This document shows, piece by piece, positions 26,253-34,807 of a DNA stretch of 37,473 bases. This stretch comes from Granulosicoccus sp. (GTDB lineage Bacteria > Pseudomonadota > Gammaproteobacteria > Granulosicoccales > Granulosicoccaceae). Where the stretch lies: contig JAHDGK010000005.1 in the NCBI GenBank assembly GCA_020627685.1, positions 107,740 through 145,212 on the forward strand. Direction: 5' to 3'. The position numbers were made by a program, and so were the translations under genes. A model generated the notes under the pieces. It made no database searches. It was not told the origin of the DNA and worked only from the letters and a program-made list of their open reading frames with translations. Position 1 is the stretch's first letter. Each line of letters begins with the position of its first letter.

Positions 26253-26288
26253 GCGGGGCGGACATCACACTGTCCGTCCCGCATTTTT
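26253..26288 (+). terminator. Intrinsic-terminator-like hairpin between tctC and tctB
   Basis: Stem GCGGGGCGGAC (26253-26263) pairs with GTCCGTCCCGC (26272-26282), 11 bp with one G-U pair and an 8-base loop, followed by ATTTTT (26283-26288). It probably reduces tctBA transcription relative to tctC. Confidence 0.8.
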
Positions 26289-26299
26289 GGGAGCTGAGA

Positions 26300-26782
26300 A
26301 TGGCACTGGATCGTTGGATAGCTTTGATTCTTCTGGGAATATGCCTGGTGTACGGATACACAGCATGGTTCACCATGGATTCATCGCTAGCGCCATTCAT
26401 GAAGCGAAATCCCATTTGGCCCAGTACGTTTCCTAAAGTACTTTCTGTTTTAGGAATTGTGGCATCTACCATCATCCTGTTAGGTTTCGAGAAAAGTGAC
26501 GACAAGCCAGGTGAAATCGACTATCGACGGTTAGGAGATTATCATTTAGGCCAAGCGCTACTACTGCTAGTATTGATGGTTGCCTACGCATTATTTCTCA
26601 GACCTGCAGGCTTCCTTTTTTCAACAGCGGGTTTTCTGATTCTTGGCTCGTATATTCTGGGCGAGAGAAAGTGGCACCTCATGATTCCCATTGCGATCGT
26701 TGCCACGTTTATTGTTTGGTACCTTGTTCAAGAAGTGTTAGGGATCTTCTTAAGGCCATTACCCACGATGTTGGGAGGCTGA
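26300..26782 (+). CDS. tctB: Tripartite tricarboxylate transporter, small permease
   Basis: The 160-residue protein has four predicted membrane helices (about residues 5-24, 48-65, 83-105, 113-130 and a C-terminal one), as in TctB/DUF1468. The N-terminal motif is FMKRNPIWPSTFPKVLSVL. A GGGAG ribosome-binding site precedes ATG 26300. It pairs with TctA, whose ATG is only one base past its stop. Confidence 0.9.
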   Translation: MALDRWIALILLGICLVYGYTAWFTMDSSLAPFMKRNPIWPSTFPKVLSVLGIVASTIILLGFEKSDDKPGEIDYRRLGDYHLGQALLLLVLMVAYALFLRPAGFLFSTAGFLILGSYILGERKWHLMIPIAIVATFIVWYLVQEVLGIFLRPLPTMLGG

Positions 26783-26783
26783 A

Positions 26784-28286
26784 ATGTTAGAAGGACTTTT
26801 ACTCGGAATTCAAACCGCGTTTTCCATTCAGAATTTATTGATGGTAGTCGGTGGATGTTTAATTGGGACATTCATCGGAATGCTGCCCGGTCTTGGGCCC
26901 ATGTCCATCATCGCCATCATGATTCCCGTTGCTATTTCAATGGGGGATCCTTCGGCGGCCCTGATACTCTTGGCGGGTGTTTATTACGGCGCTATTTTCG
27001 GTGGTTCCACCTCGTCAATTTTGCTGAACGCGCCCGGTGTTGCAGGCACAGTAGCCAGTAGTTTCGATGGCTACCCCATGGCGAAAAAGGGGCAGGCGGG
27101 AAAAGCGTTAACGGTTGCTGCCATTGCCAGCTTCTGCGGAGGCTCAATAGGTGCGTTGTTGCTCATGATCTTTGCACCTGCATTGTCATCGGTTGCCTTG
27201 TTGTTTCATTCCTCAGAATACTTTGCCCTCATGGTCGTGGGTTTATCGGCCATTGCAGCGTTTGCTGGTGCCGGGCAAGTGACTAAAGCATTAATGATGA
27301 CGATTCTGGGGCTAATACTAGCCACGGTCGGTGAAGGTGCATTGTTCAACATGCCCAGATTTACGATGGGGCTAATGGATTTGCAGTCAGGCTTTGGTTT
27401 CATCACCTTGGCCATGGCTATGTTCGCCTTGCCTGAGGCACTCTTCTTAGTGTTGAAACCTCGCAGCAGCAATTCTGCGGAAGCCGGTGAAATTAAAGAT
27501 CTTCGAATCTCCCGGCAAGAGGCTAAGGCAATTGCCCCGGTCATTGGCAGGCAATCGATTCAAGGGTTTTTTATTGGTGTCTTGCCCGGAGCGGGGGCAA
27601 CAATTGCTAGCTTTTTAGGCTATGCCGTCGAACGCAATATTGCGACTAAAAAAGAACAAGATGAATTTGGTAACGGCTCTATCAAAGGATTGGCCGCGCC
27701 GGAAACTGCGAATAACGCGGCGTGTACCGGTTCATTTGTACCGTTGCTAACGCTGGGCATTCCAGGTTCAGGTACAACTGCGATTTTACTGGGTGCGCTT
27801 ATCGCTTTGAATGTCACGCCGGGTCCGCGTTTAATGATCGATGACCCACAGATTTTTTGGGCGGTTATCATTTCTATGTACATCGGTAATTTAATTTTGC
27901 TTGTCTTGAATCTGCCCCTAATTCCTTATATTGCCAAGGTCCTGCAGATACCTAGAAACTACCTGATTCCGTTTATATTATTTTTTACGTTGATGGGGGC
28001 TTACATAGGCCAGAACAATGCAACTGAATTGCTCATGCTGGTTGGTTTTGGAATATGTGCGACAGCATTTAAGTTTGCGAATTACCCGCTTGCTCCACTC
28101 TTAATAGGCTTTATTTTAGGTGGCATGCTTGAGGATAATTTCTCACGCTCCATGCAACTATACGATGGTGTTGCATTTATGTGGGAGCGTCCAATGACCC
28201 TGGGTCTGTTGTTGATCGCTGTCGGGCTCGTCATATTACCCAGCTACCGAGCGCATCGAGCTAGTAGGTTGTCTGCAAAACAATAA
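26784..28286 (+). CDS. tctA: Tripartite tricarboxylate transporter, large permease
   Basis: The 500-residue protein has about 12 membrane segments and two TctA signature repeats, GTFIGMLPGLGPMSIIAIM near residues 29-48 and IGVLPGAGATIASFLGYAVE in the second half. It also has FGGSTSSILLNAPG and ETANNAACTGSFVPLLTLGI. It is the Na+ or H+-coupled carrier for a di- or tricarboxylate. The ATG has GGGAGG upstream. Substrate cannot be chosen by sequence. Confidence 0.95.
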   Translation: MLEGLLLGIQTAFSIQNLLMVVGGCLIGTFIGMLPGLGPMSIIAIMIPVAISMGDPSAALILLAGVYYGAIFGGSTSSILLNAPGVAGTVASSFDGYPMAKKGQAGKALTVAAIASFCGGSIGALLLMIFAPALSSVALLFHSSEYFALMVVGLSAIAAFAGAGQVTKALMMTILGLILATVGEGALFNMPRFTMGLMDLQSGFGFITLAMAMFALPEALFLVLKPRSSNSAEAGEIKDLRISRQEAKAIAPVIGRQSIQGFFIGVLPGAGATIASFLGYAVERNIATKKEQDEFGNGSIKGLAAPETANNAACTGSFVPLLTLGIPGSGTTAILLGALIALNVTPGPRLMIDDPQIFWAVIISMYIGNLILLVLNLPLIPYIAKVLQIPRNYLIPFILFFTLMGAYIGQNNATELLMLVGFGICATAFKFANYPLAPLLIGFILGGMLEDNFSRSMQLYDGVAFMWERPMTLGLLLIAVGLVILPSYRAHRASRLSAKQ

Positions 28287-28310
28287 ACCGAGTATTGGCG
28301 GGTGTGCTGT

Positions 28311-28991
28311 TTATTGGGTAAAAGCCTCGTTGAAAGCACGTTCGCCTTGCTTGGTAAATGTTACGACCCGGCTGCTCTTGTCTCTTTTAACCCAGCGTAG
28401 TGCTTCAAATTGGGTCATAAAGGCTCTGCCTAAACTGCCTGCCAGATGAGAGCGGCGCTCGCTCCAATCGAGACATGATCTACACAATGGAGCACGAGAA
28501 GACTGGAGTGCATCGAGATCGATACCAAAGTCTTGAACAAATACACGGCCTTTTTTTGTCAGCGTTAACTCACCGTCATTTACTGACAGGAAGCGCTTGC
28601 TTACCAAGCTATCGTGTAGCTGTATACCTTTATTTCCGGCGAGATGGTTGTAGCAAACCCGAGCATTCCGCATAGCGGCATCTCGCGGACCCGTTAAAAC
28701 TTTAAGTGGTTCATCGTTAGCGGTTAAACCCATTAGGGTCTCTAATAGATTTGCTACCTCTTCATTGGCCAGCGCAAAATACTTATGCCTGCCTTGCTTC
28801 TGAAGCGACAGTAGGCCGCCGGCTTCCAGCTTGGCCAAGTGGCTTGTTGCTGTTTGCGCAGTTATTCCTGCTTCTCTAGCTAATTCAGATGCGGTTAGTG
28901 CTTTACCGTGCATGAGCGTTGAAAGCATTCTTGCGCGCGTGTTGTCGCCCAGTAATGCACCGATTTTCGCGATATTGGGAGTGCTATCCAT
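28311..28991 (-). CDS. ArsR-family transcriptional regulator
   Basis: The 226-residue protein has an ArsR winged-helix domain (residues 5-85; LTASELAREAGITAQTATSHLAKLEAGGL, then LQKQGRHKYFAL). A C-terminal region with cysteines (CRSCLDW) and a HMG-like ALRWVKRDKS follows. The C-terminal half is longer than in metal-sensing ArsR proteins and may bind an organic ligand. Divergent from the NIPSNAP/ABM pair, whose promoter region has an inverted repeat beside the ArsR start. It converges on tctA. Confidence 0.9.
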   Translation of the reverse strand: MDSTPNIAKIGALLGDNTRARMLSTLMHGKALTASELAREAGITAQTATSHLAKLEAGGLLSLQKQGRHKYFALANEEVANLLETLMGLTANDEPLKVLTGPRDAAMRNARVCYNHLAGNKGIQLHDSLVSKRFLSVNDGELTLTKKGRVFVQDFGIDLDALQSSRAPLCRSCLDWSERRSHLAGSLGRAFMTQFEALRWVKRDKSSRVVTFTKQGERAFNEAFTQ

Positions 28992-28992
28992 A

Positions 28993-29010
28993 CTTCGATC
29001 GTAGTCGAAG
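28993..29010. promoter_or_regulatory. 6-bp inverted repeat, ArsR operator candidate
   Basis: CTTCGA (28993-28998) and TCGAAG (29005-29010) surround a 6-bp centre, immediately upstream of the ArsR ATG (28991) and about 70 bp from the NIPSNAP gene start. Another TACTTC lies near 29028-29033. It fits autoregulation of the divergent pair. Confidence 0.45.
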
Positions 29011-29081
29011 CATCTGCGTAGGTCAATACTTCATAATTTGTCTCCATCGAGAACAAACACTGTCCTTAGAGGGAAGACCGT

Positions 29082-29411
29082 ATGTTGACTTGCATCATTC
29101 AGTACCAGATTGATCCGACTAAGCGAGAACACTTTGCCCAATATGCTCAAAATTGGGGTCAAGCAATACCTCGTTGCGGGGCAGACCTGATAGGTTACTA
29201 CGCGCCATGTGAAGGATCGACAACTCTGGCTTACGGAATCTACAACGTTGATAGCCTTGCGGATTACGAACAGTATCGTAAGAGGTTATCCAATGATCCT
29301 CTGGGTAAGGAGAACTACGAATTTGCTCAAAAAGAGAAATTTTTGTTACGTGAGGATCGTACCTTTTTAAAGCAGGTGTCTTTTCCGCATAGCGAATTAA
29401 TCAAACCATGA
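29082..29411 (+). CDS. NIPSNAP-like ferredoxin-fold protein
   Basis: The 109-residue protein has the NIPSNAP/dimeric alpha-beta barrel pattern (CIIQYQIDPTKREHFAQYAQ, GADLIGYYAPCEGSTTLAYGI, DYEQYRKRL, FLLREDRTFL). Members are putative small-molecule-binding or monooxygenase-like proteins of unclear function. The ATG has AGAGGGA upstream. The stop overlaps the next gene (ATGA), so the two are co-translated. The divergent ArsR gene likely controls them. Confidence 0.85.
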   Translation: MLTCIIQYQIDPTKREHFAQYAQNWGQAIPRCGADLIGYYAPCEGSTTLAYGIYNVDSLADYEQYRKRLSNDPLGKENYEFAQKEKFLLREDRTFLKQVSFPHSELIKP

Positions 29412-29761
29412 TAGCGGTGATATTTGAAGTACACATACAGCCAGAGAATCGCCAAACTTATATTGATTTGGCATCCGAGCTAAAACCGATACTGGAAAGC
29501 ATTGATGGGTTTGTCTCGGTGGAGCGTTTTCAAAGTCTGACAAATAGCGATAAGTTGTTGTCATTATCGTTTTTTCGTAACGAACATGCGGTGCAACAAT
29601 GGCGTAGCCAAGAGCACCACAGGGATGCACAAACGTCTGGTCGGACATCTGTTTTCAAAGACTATCGGCTTCGAGTTGCCGGAGTCATAAGAGACTACGG
29701 CATGAATGAACGAGATCAAGCTCCACTGGATAGCAGAGAGACTCATAATCGTCGAAGCTAA
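29408..29761 (+). CDS. Antibiotic-biosynthesis-monooxygenase (ABM)-like protein
   Basis: The 117-residue protein has the ABM ferredoxin-like fold: FEVHIQPENRQTYIDLASELKP, IDGFVSVERFQSL, LLSLSFFRNEHAVQQWRSQEHH. Small proteins of this type act as cofactor-free oxygenases or heme/substrate-binding subunits. It overlaps the NIPSNAP gene by four bases and converges on a FAD oxidase with a 4-bp overlap of stops. Function unknown. Confidence 0.85.
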   Translation: MIAVIFEVHIQPENRQTYIDLASELKPILESIDGFVSVERFQSLTNSDKLLSLSFFRNEHAVQQWRSQEHHRDAQTSGRTSVFKDYRLRVAGVIRDYGMNERDQAPLDSRETHNRRS

Positions 29762-31131
29762 GCGATCTTGCCTCTGCTGGCTGAATAGGCAGCAAGCTTG
29801 GATTCCATTTTGTCTTTGGCTGCATACCAGGAGACTGCGGCTGGCAAGAACCAAGGATTGCCTCTGTAAAGCGGTCGCGTGGGAAAGGGGAGGTTGTCAA
29901 AAGCTGTGACGCCTGCAGGGTCACCGATTATCTTTTGGCCCGCTCTCATTCCCAGATAGCTTGCCATTGCAATTCCCGATCCGCAGTAACCCATGGCGTA
30001 GTGCAGGCCGTTGTGTACTCCGGTGTGGGGCATGGTGTCAAAGGTGTACCCGACGGTGCCAGTCCAGGAATGAGAAATTTTTGAATCAATCAGCTGTGGA
30101 AAAATCCGAACCATTTGTTCGTGAAGTCTCGGTGCGCTTACGGTTGGATCGGTTTCATTTGCGGATACTCTGCCTCCGAAAAGAATGCGTGTTCTATCCG
30201 GAGAGGTGCGGTAGTAATAAACAACTTTGCAGCTATCGGTGACAACCCGGCGACTTGGAAATAGTTCGTCGACAAGTTCGATGGGTAATGCTTCGGTGGC
30301 AATAACGTAGCTACCAATGGGTATTACGCGACGGCTAAACCAGGGTGTTAACTGACCGGTATAGCCATTAGTGGCTATCATGACGTCGCGTGATTTTATA
30401 ATGCCTTTAGCGGTGGTGATGGAGAACTGATTGCTACTTTTTTCGGTATGCCGGATGACGGATGTGGCCTGGCATTGCGATATTAGCGTGACGCCCGCCG
30501 CCAACGCTTTTTTCACGAGCCCCTGATGGTACTTCGTTGCATGAATGGCGGCGTGTTTTGTAAATACAACGCCGCCATAGTAAGTGTCTGTACCCAGTTC
30601 CGTACGTAGATCTTCTATGGGCACGGCAAAGGCTTCAACATTTTCTGTTTTATTGAGGTGTTCGATTTCGCGGCACATCTGATCGTAGTGAGTAGGTGTG
30701 TGCGCTGCGTGAAAAAGGCCGTTGCGTTCGAAGTTGCATTCGATAGATTCCTGCGCGACGAACGATTCAATCCAGCTCAAAGCGTTTTCTCCCTCCTGAC
30801 GCAAACGTCTGGCTTTTTCCAGCCCATATGTTTTCGCTAGTGTTGACTCGCTGGGATCGATGCCAGGGCTTATCTGGCCTCCGTTGCGGGTGCTGCAACC
30901 ATGACCTATTTCACCGCTATCAATCAGCACAGTGCTGCGTCCTGCCGCAATGGTTTGTAATGCAGTGTGAAGTCCTGTGTATCCTGAGCCGATGATCACG
31001 ACATCGGCATCTGCAGGCAAATCATGGGTGGGGATGTTTAGATCTTCCGCGTCGTCCTGCCAATAGGGTGCGTTTTTATAGTCGTCTGTAAATAGGAGGC
31101 GTGAGGCGGCAGACTTGGTTAATGAATCCAA
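29758..31131 (-). CDS. FAD-dependent amino acid/amine oxidoreductase (DAO family)
   Basis: The 457-residue protein has the N-terminal flavin-binding GSGYTG (G48-S-G50-Y-T-G53; VVIIGSGYTGLHTAL), FDxxxx loop HGCSTRNGGQISPGI, MIATNGYTG, and a C-terminal YAMGYCGSGIAMASYLG. It resembles gamma-glutamylputrescine oxidase/OrdL relatives and may oxidise an amine or methylated amino acid such as sarcosine. The start is a TTG at 31131; a further 27 codons lie in frame upstream with no common start codon. It shares a 160-bp divergent gap with the FAH gene. Confidence 0.85.
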   Translation of the reverse strand: MDSLTKSAASRLLFTDDYKNAPYWQDDAEDLNIPTHDLPADADVVIIGSGYTGLHTALQTIAAGRSTVLIDSGEIGHGCSTRNGGQISPGIDPSESTLAKTYGLEKARRLRQEGENALSWIESFVAQESIECNFERNGLFHAAHTPTHYDQMCREIEHLNKTENVEAFAVPIEDLRTELGTDTYYGGVVFTKHAAIHATKYHQGLVKKALAAGVTLISQCQATSVIRHTEKSSNQFSITTAKGIIKSRDVMIATNGYTGQLTPWFSRRVIPIGSYVIATEALPIELVDELFPSRRVVTDSCKVVYYYRTSPDRTRILFGGRVSANETDPTVSAPRLHEQMVRIFPQLIDSKISHSWTGTVGYTFDTMPHTGVHNGLHYAMGYCGSGIAMASYLGMRAGQKIIGDPAGVTAFDNLPFPTRPLYRGNPWFLPAAVSWYAAKDKMESKLAAYSASRGKIA

Positions 31132-31291
31132 CGGCGTAATTTCCCAGTTTGCGTTGTATTTAAATGCGAAGGCTTCCAGTATTACATTGCCCGAGATAAT
31201 TTAACCAGCTTCCTGCAAATGGGCGGTCGTCGTGTGGATCTGACATAATCCTGTATCCGACTGAAAAACAAGGCCTGCAACGGATATTTTT

Positions 31292-31978
31292 ATGAAGGAC
31301 TACTGCATTTCACCCCCTGAAATCGTCGCATTACCCGTTGCGGGCCAGTCAACTGTATTCCCGGTCAGGAGGGTGTATTGCATCGGTCGAAACTACGCGG
31401 CTCATGCCATCGAGATGGGGCACGACCCTGACAGAGAGCCACCGTTTTTCTTTCAAAAAAATCCGAATAATTTGGACCCGTCTGGGGAATTTAAATATCC
31501 CGCGAAATCCAACGATGTGCATTATGAAGTTGAAATGGCGGTGATGCTTAAATCGGGTGGCAAAAATATCGCTATTCAAGATGCGCTTAATCACGTGTAT
31601 GGCTATGCGTTGTCCCTTGATATGACCCGACGGGACTTACAGGCTGAACAGAAAAAACAAGGGCGGCCTTGGGAAATAGGTAAAGCTTTTGAAGATTCAG
31701 CGCCTGTGGGGCCCATTAGAACGGTCCAGGAAGTGGGTCATCCGGAGAGTGGGAAAATTCAACTGACGGTTAATGGTGAGATCAAGCAAGAAGGGGATTT
31801 AAATCAAATGATTTGGAAAGTCCCTGAAATGATCGCGTACCTGTCTGAATATTTTCAACTTGAAGCGGGCGATGTCATCTTGTCAGGAACTCCAGCCGGG
31901 GTAGGGCCTATCAATAAAGGCGATGTTATGGGGATAGAGATAGCAGGCTTGGGCGCAATGAGTGTCCCAGTTGTCTGA
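31292..31978 (+). CDS. Fumarylacetoacetate hydrolase family protein (fumarylpyruvate hydrolase-like)
   Basis: The 228-residue protein has the FAH catalytic fold. YCIGRNYAAHAIEMGHDP is at the start; metal ligands are E79, E81 (HYEVEMAVM) and D110 (YALSLDMTRRD). GKAFEDSAPVGP and GDVILSGTPAGVGPINKGD close the active site. Close relatives hydrolyse fumarylpyruvate or related 2,4-diketo acids in aromatic or sugar acid breakdown. It lies beside the carboxylate importer, and a cis-trans isomerase family gene is elsewhere in the window, but the pathway is not proven. Confidence 0.9.
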   Translation: MKDYCISPPEIVALPVAGQSTVFPVRRVYCIGRNYAAHAIEMGHDPDREPPFFFQKNPNNLDPSGEFKYPAKSNDVHYEVEMAVMLKSGGKNIAIQDALNHVYGYALSLDMTRRDLQAEQKKQGRPWEIGKAFEDSAPVGPIRTVQEVGHPESGKIQLTVNGEIKQEGDLNQMIWKVPEMIAYLSEYFQLEAGDVILSGTPAGVGPINKGDVMGIEIAGLGAMSVPVV

Positions 31979-32151
31979 GATTTTCTTGGTTTAAAAAAGC
32001 CCATTAGTAACTCTCGCTAAATCATCAGCTTGCAATTGAACCCGTAAAAACGACCAAGTTTTTATAGGGGGGAACCGGAAGTTTTATATTGCCTTCCCCC
32101 GTAATTGCAGTAATCCCGTCGAATTGATCTATTAAAAATAAAAAATACTGC

Positions 32152-32179
32152 TTGCACAAATTCGAGCGGGATGTATCAT
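32152..32179 (+). promoter_or_regulatory. Sigma-70-like promoter of sugar ABC operon
   Basis: TTGCAC (32152-32157) and TATCAT (32174-32179) with a 16-bp spacer. The predicted start of transcription is near 32186, right before the palindromic operator. The preceding gap 31979-32151 shows no gene. Confidence 0.6.
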
Positions 32180-32189
32180 TGGGCGTAGT

Positions 32190-32209
32190 AAATGTTACCG
32201 GTAACATTT
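32190..32209. promoter_or_regulatory. 20-bp perfect palindrome, LacI/GntR-type operator
   Basis: AAATGTTACC (32190-32199) followed by GGTAACATTT (32200-32209) is a perfect palindrome with a central CG, as in LacI-family operators, and close to the ATGTTA-N4-TAACAT sites of E. coli GntR (gluconate). It overlaps the likely transcription start, so repression is expected. The regulator gene is outside the window. Confidence 0.85.
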
Positions 32210-32270
32210 GTTCTGGGAATTGGGTGGCCTGTTTGCAAAAGGCTATTCACAACTGACTCGCTGCCAAGTT

Positions 32271-33362
32271 ATGCCGAAAATTAAGCTTGAAAATCTAACT
32301 AAGCGTTATGGCAACTTTGAAGTGTTGCACGGCGTTGATCTGGAGATGGAAGACGCTGAATTTACGGTGTTGGTCGGTCCATCCGGGTGCGGTAAGTCCA
32401 CAACGCTGCGCATGATTGCCGGGTTGGAAACGGTATCCGACGGAGAGATTTTCATCGACGGTAGGCCAGTGAGCCAACTGGAGCCCAAGGATCGTGATTT
32501 AGCCATGGTGTTCCAGGATTACGCTTTGTATCCGCATATGAACGTGGCGAAAAACATGTCCTTTGCGCTGCGTCTTGAAAAGCGTCCGAAAGCTGAAATC
32601 AATAAAAAAATAAAAGAGGTGGCAGAGATTCTCGGTCTGACCGATTTTCTGCATAGAAAACCTGCAGAACTTTCAGGTGGCCAGCGCCAGAGAGTGGCAA
32701 TGGGTCGCGCATTGACGCGAGACAGCTCAACCTTTTTGTTTGACGAACCACTGTCGAACCTTGATGCGAAGTTAAGAACACAAATGCGCGCTGAACTCGC
32801 TCTGATGAGACAGCGTGTTCATAAAAACATGATTTACGTGACTCACGATCAGATAGAAGCCATGACCTTGGCTGATCGAATTGTTGTCATGCACGCGGGT
32901 CGTATCCAGCAGCAGGGTACACCTGAAGAATTGTTTAAAAAGCCTGTGAACAAGTTTGTAGCGGGCTTTCTCGGATCTCCACCGATGAACTTTCTTGAGT
33001 CAACCGTTCAGCAAGAAGGAGACGATGTGTTTCTTGCCGGTCAAGGATTTCGCTTAAAAATTGATGGCGAGCTCACTAAACGTTTATCACCGCTTAGTGG
33101 TTCCAAGGTGGACGTGGGTATTCGTCCATCTGATTTATCGTTTGACCCTGACGCCAGTGCCGACAACGCAATAGACATAAACGTGGTTATTTCAGAATAC
33201 GTCGGTGCGCAGTCGGTTCTTATTGGCGACTGCGGTGGGCAGAAAGTGATGGTAGAGCTTAAGTCAGATACACCTATCGCTTTGGGTGAAAAATTACGAT
33301 TTAGAGTTGAATGTTCGGATTTACATTTGTTTGACACGAGTAGCGAACTAGCCATCGGTTAG
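32271..33362 (+). CDS. Sugar ABC transporter ATPase (UgpC/MalK-like)
   Basis: The 363-residue protein has Walker A GPSGCGKST (36-44), Q-loop FQDYALYPHM, signature LSGGQRQRV (134-142), Walker B STFLFDEP (153-160) and THDQIEAM. A C-terminal MalK-type OB-fold (TOBE) regulatory domain follows from about 235 (FLGSPPMNFLES, GIRPSDL). The ATG at 32271 is preferred: the frame extends to a TTG at 32208, but that lies in the operator. It powers the two permeases downstream. Confidence 0.95.
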   Translation: MPKIKLENLTKRYGNFEVLHGVDLEMEDAEFTVLVGPSGCGKSTTLRMIAGLETVSDGEIFIDGRPVSQLEPKDRDLAMVFQDYALYPHMNVAKNMSFALRLEKRPKAEINKKIKEVAEILGLTDFLHRKPAELSGGQRQRVAMGRALTRDSSTFLFDEPLSNLDAKLRTQMRAELALMRQRVHKNMIYVTHDQIEAMTLADRIVVMHAGRIQQQGTPEELFKKPVNKFVAGFLGSPPMNFLESTVQQEGDDVFLAGQGFRLKIDGELTKRLSPLSGSKVDVGIRPSDLSFDPDASADNAIDINVVISEYVGAQSVLIGDCGGQKVMVELKSDTPIALGEKLRFRVECSDLHLFDTSSELAIG

Positions 33363-33401
33363 TAATTGCTCGTTATTTTGTTGTTTCATTAGGAGGAGCA
33401 C

Positions 33402-34730
33402 ATGCTTAGTATCACCAAAACGCTGCGTACTGCAGCTGCGGCATCAGTACTGTTTGCCGGCCAAGCTATGGCAGGGCCGTATGACGACTATGCTGGTATG
33501 ACCTTAGTGGTTAATTTTCCTGCACATCCGCACTACGATGCTGTTAGAAAAATCTTACCTGAATTCACTAAAGAGACAGGCATTGAAGTTGAGGTAGACC
33601 AACTTCCATACTTGAAAATGCGTGAGCGCCAGACTCTGGAACTCGCTCAGGACGAAGGCGACTACGATTTAATCGCCTATGTTGTTTTCTCGAAAGCGGA
33701 CTATGTATACGCCGACCAGCTTGAAAATCTGGCTCGCTATTTTATGAACCCAAAACTGGCTGACCCAAGCTACGACGCTGACGATCTCATCGATGGCTAC
33801 GTTTACAACATTGGTTTTGCTGGCGGTAATAAAGGGTATCTCCAGGGCAAAACAGGGTCTTTATTCGGTATACCTTACGGCTCAGAAACATCCGTACTGG
33901 GTTATCGTAAAGACATCTTTGAAAAGCATGGTTTAGAGGTTCCAGAAACCTACGAACAAATGCTTGATATCGCCTGCAAGATTCCTGAATTAGAGCCTGG
34001 AATGGGTGGTTTAAGTTCGCGTGCAGCTTCCGGACACCATGCCAGCCACGCTTTCTTACTCCACTTGGCACCTATGGGTGGTCGTGTATTCGATGATAGC
34101 TGGACACCAATCGTTAACAACGAAGCCGGTGTGAAAGCTGCGAATGCACTTAAAACTATCGTCGATTGCGGCCCTGAAGGCGCGGCGAGCTTTGGTTTTG
34201 GTGAAGCTTTAGGTTCTTTCCTAGCCGGTGACACCGCGATGTTCCTGGATACGACGGTTGTTGCAGGACAAATTAATGATCCGAAAAAATCGAAAGTAGT
34301 CGGTAAAGTCGGTTGGGCGATGCATCCGATGGACGTTCGTCGTGGTAGCCAGACAGGTGGTTTTGGAATTGGTATTCCAAAGAACGCTGAAAACAAAGAA
34401 GCCGCATTCTTACTGATGCAATGGTTAACGTCTAAAGCAGGCGACAAGCTGGTTGCGATGGCGGGTGGAAACCCATCTAGATTTTCAACGCATGCCGATG
34501 CTGATGTGAATGCAAAATTCCCACACATGGCAACATTTGGTGAAGCACTTAAGCATGCTGATCCTGACTGGCGTCCAATCATCCCAGTATGGGGAAAAAT
34601 CAACGCTGATTTGGGAACGACTTTATCTAAGGTCTTAACAGAAGATTTAGATATTCAAGAAGCGTTAGACGGCGTTGCAAGCCGCGCCAAAGTCGTTATG
34701 GAAGAAGCCGGTTACTACACCTGGCAGTAA
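33402..34730 (+). CDS. Sugar ABC transporter, periplasmic binding protein
   Basis: The 442-residue protein has a signal peptide (MLSITKTLRTAAAASVLFAG, cleavage near QAMAG-P) and a CUT1-type binding fold (FTKETGIEVEVDQLPYLKMRER, GDYDLIAYVVFSKADYVYADQ, GETSVLGYRKDIFEKHGLEVP, then FLAGDTAMFLDTTVVAGQIND and GGFGIGIPKNAENKEAAFLLMQWL). It binds an oligosaccharide, sugar or sugar acid. GGAGGAG precedes the ATG. A terminator hairpin follows. The GntR-like operator and downstream lactonase suggest a sugar acid or lactone. Confidence 0.92.
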   Translation: MLSITKTLRTAAAASVLFAGQAMAGPYDDYAGMTLVVNFPAHPHYDAVRKILPEFTKETGIEVEVDQLPYLKMRERQTLELAQDEGDYDLIAYVVFSKADYVYADQLENLARYFMNPKLADPSYDADDLIDGYVYNIGFAGGNKGYLQGKTGSLFGIPYGSETSVLGYRKDIFEKHGLEVPETYEQMLDIACKIPELEPGMGGLSSRAASGHHASHAFLLHLAPMGGRVFDDSWTPIVNNEAGVKAANALKTIVDCGPEGAASFGFGEALGSFLAGDTAMFLDTTVVAGQINDPKKSKVVGKVGWAMHPMDVRRGSQTGGFGIGIPKNAENKEAAFLLMQWLTSKAGDKLVAMAGGNPSRFSTHADADVNAKFPHMATFGEALKHADPDWRPIIPVWGKINADLGTTLSKVLTEDLDIQEALDGVASRAKVVMEEAGYYTWQ

Positions 34731-34740
34731 AGCACGATAC

Positions 34741-34777
34741 GGTGCGCTGCCGGTAATACCGGTAGCGCAGCCTTTTT
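34741..34777 (+). terminator. Intrinsic-terminator-like hairpin after the sugar-binding-protein gene
   Basis: Stem GCGCTGCCGGT (34744-34754) pairs with ACCGGTAGCGC (34758-34768), 11 bp with one G-U pair and a 3-base loop. It can extend by T-A and, past a bulge, GG-CC; a T-run follows (34773-34777). It lies 10 bases after the stop and before the first permease. Confidence 0.8.
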
Positions 34778-34807
34778 CCTTCCACCAATAGAGATTTGAA
34801 ACTTGCC

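Noticed and set aside
32208-32270. N-terminal extension of the sugar ABC ATPase from a TTG at 32208
   Set aside because: It would put the start codon inside the operator, and the ATG at 32271 begins exactly at the conserved N-terminus of the family.
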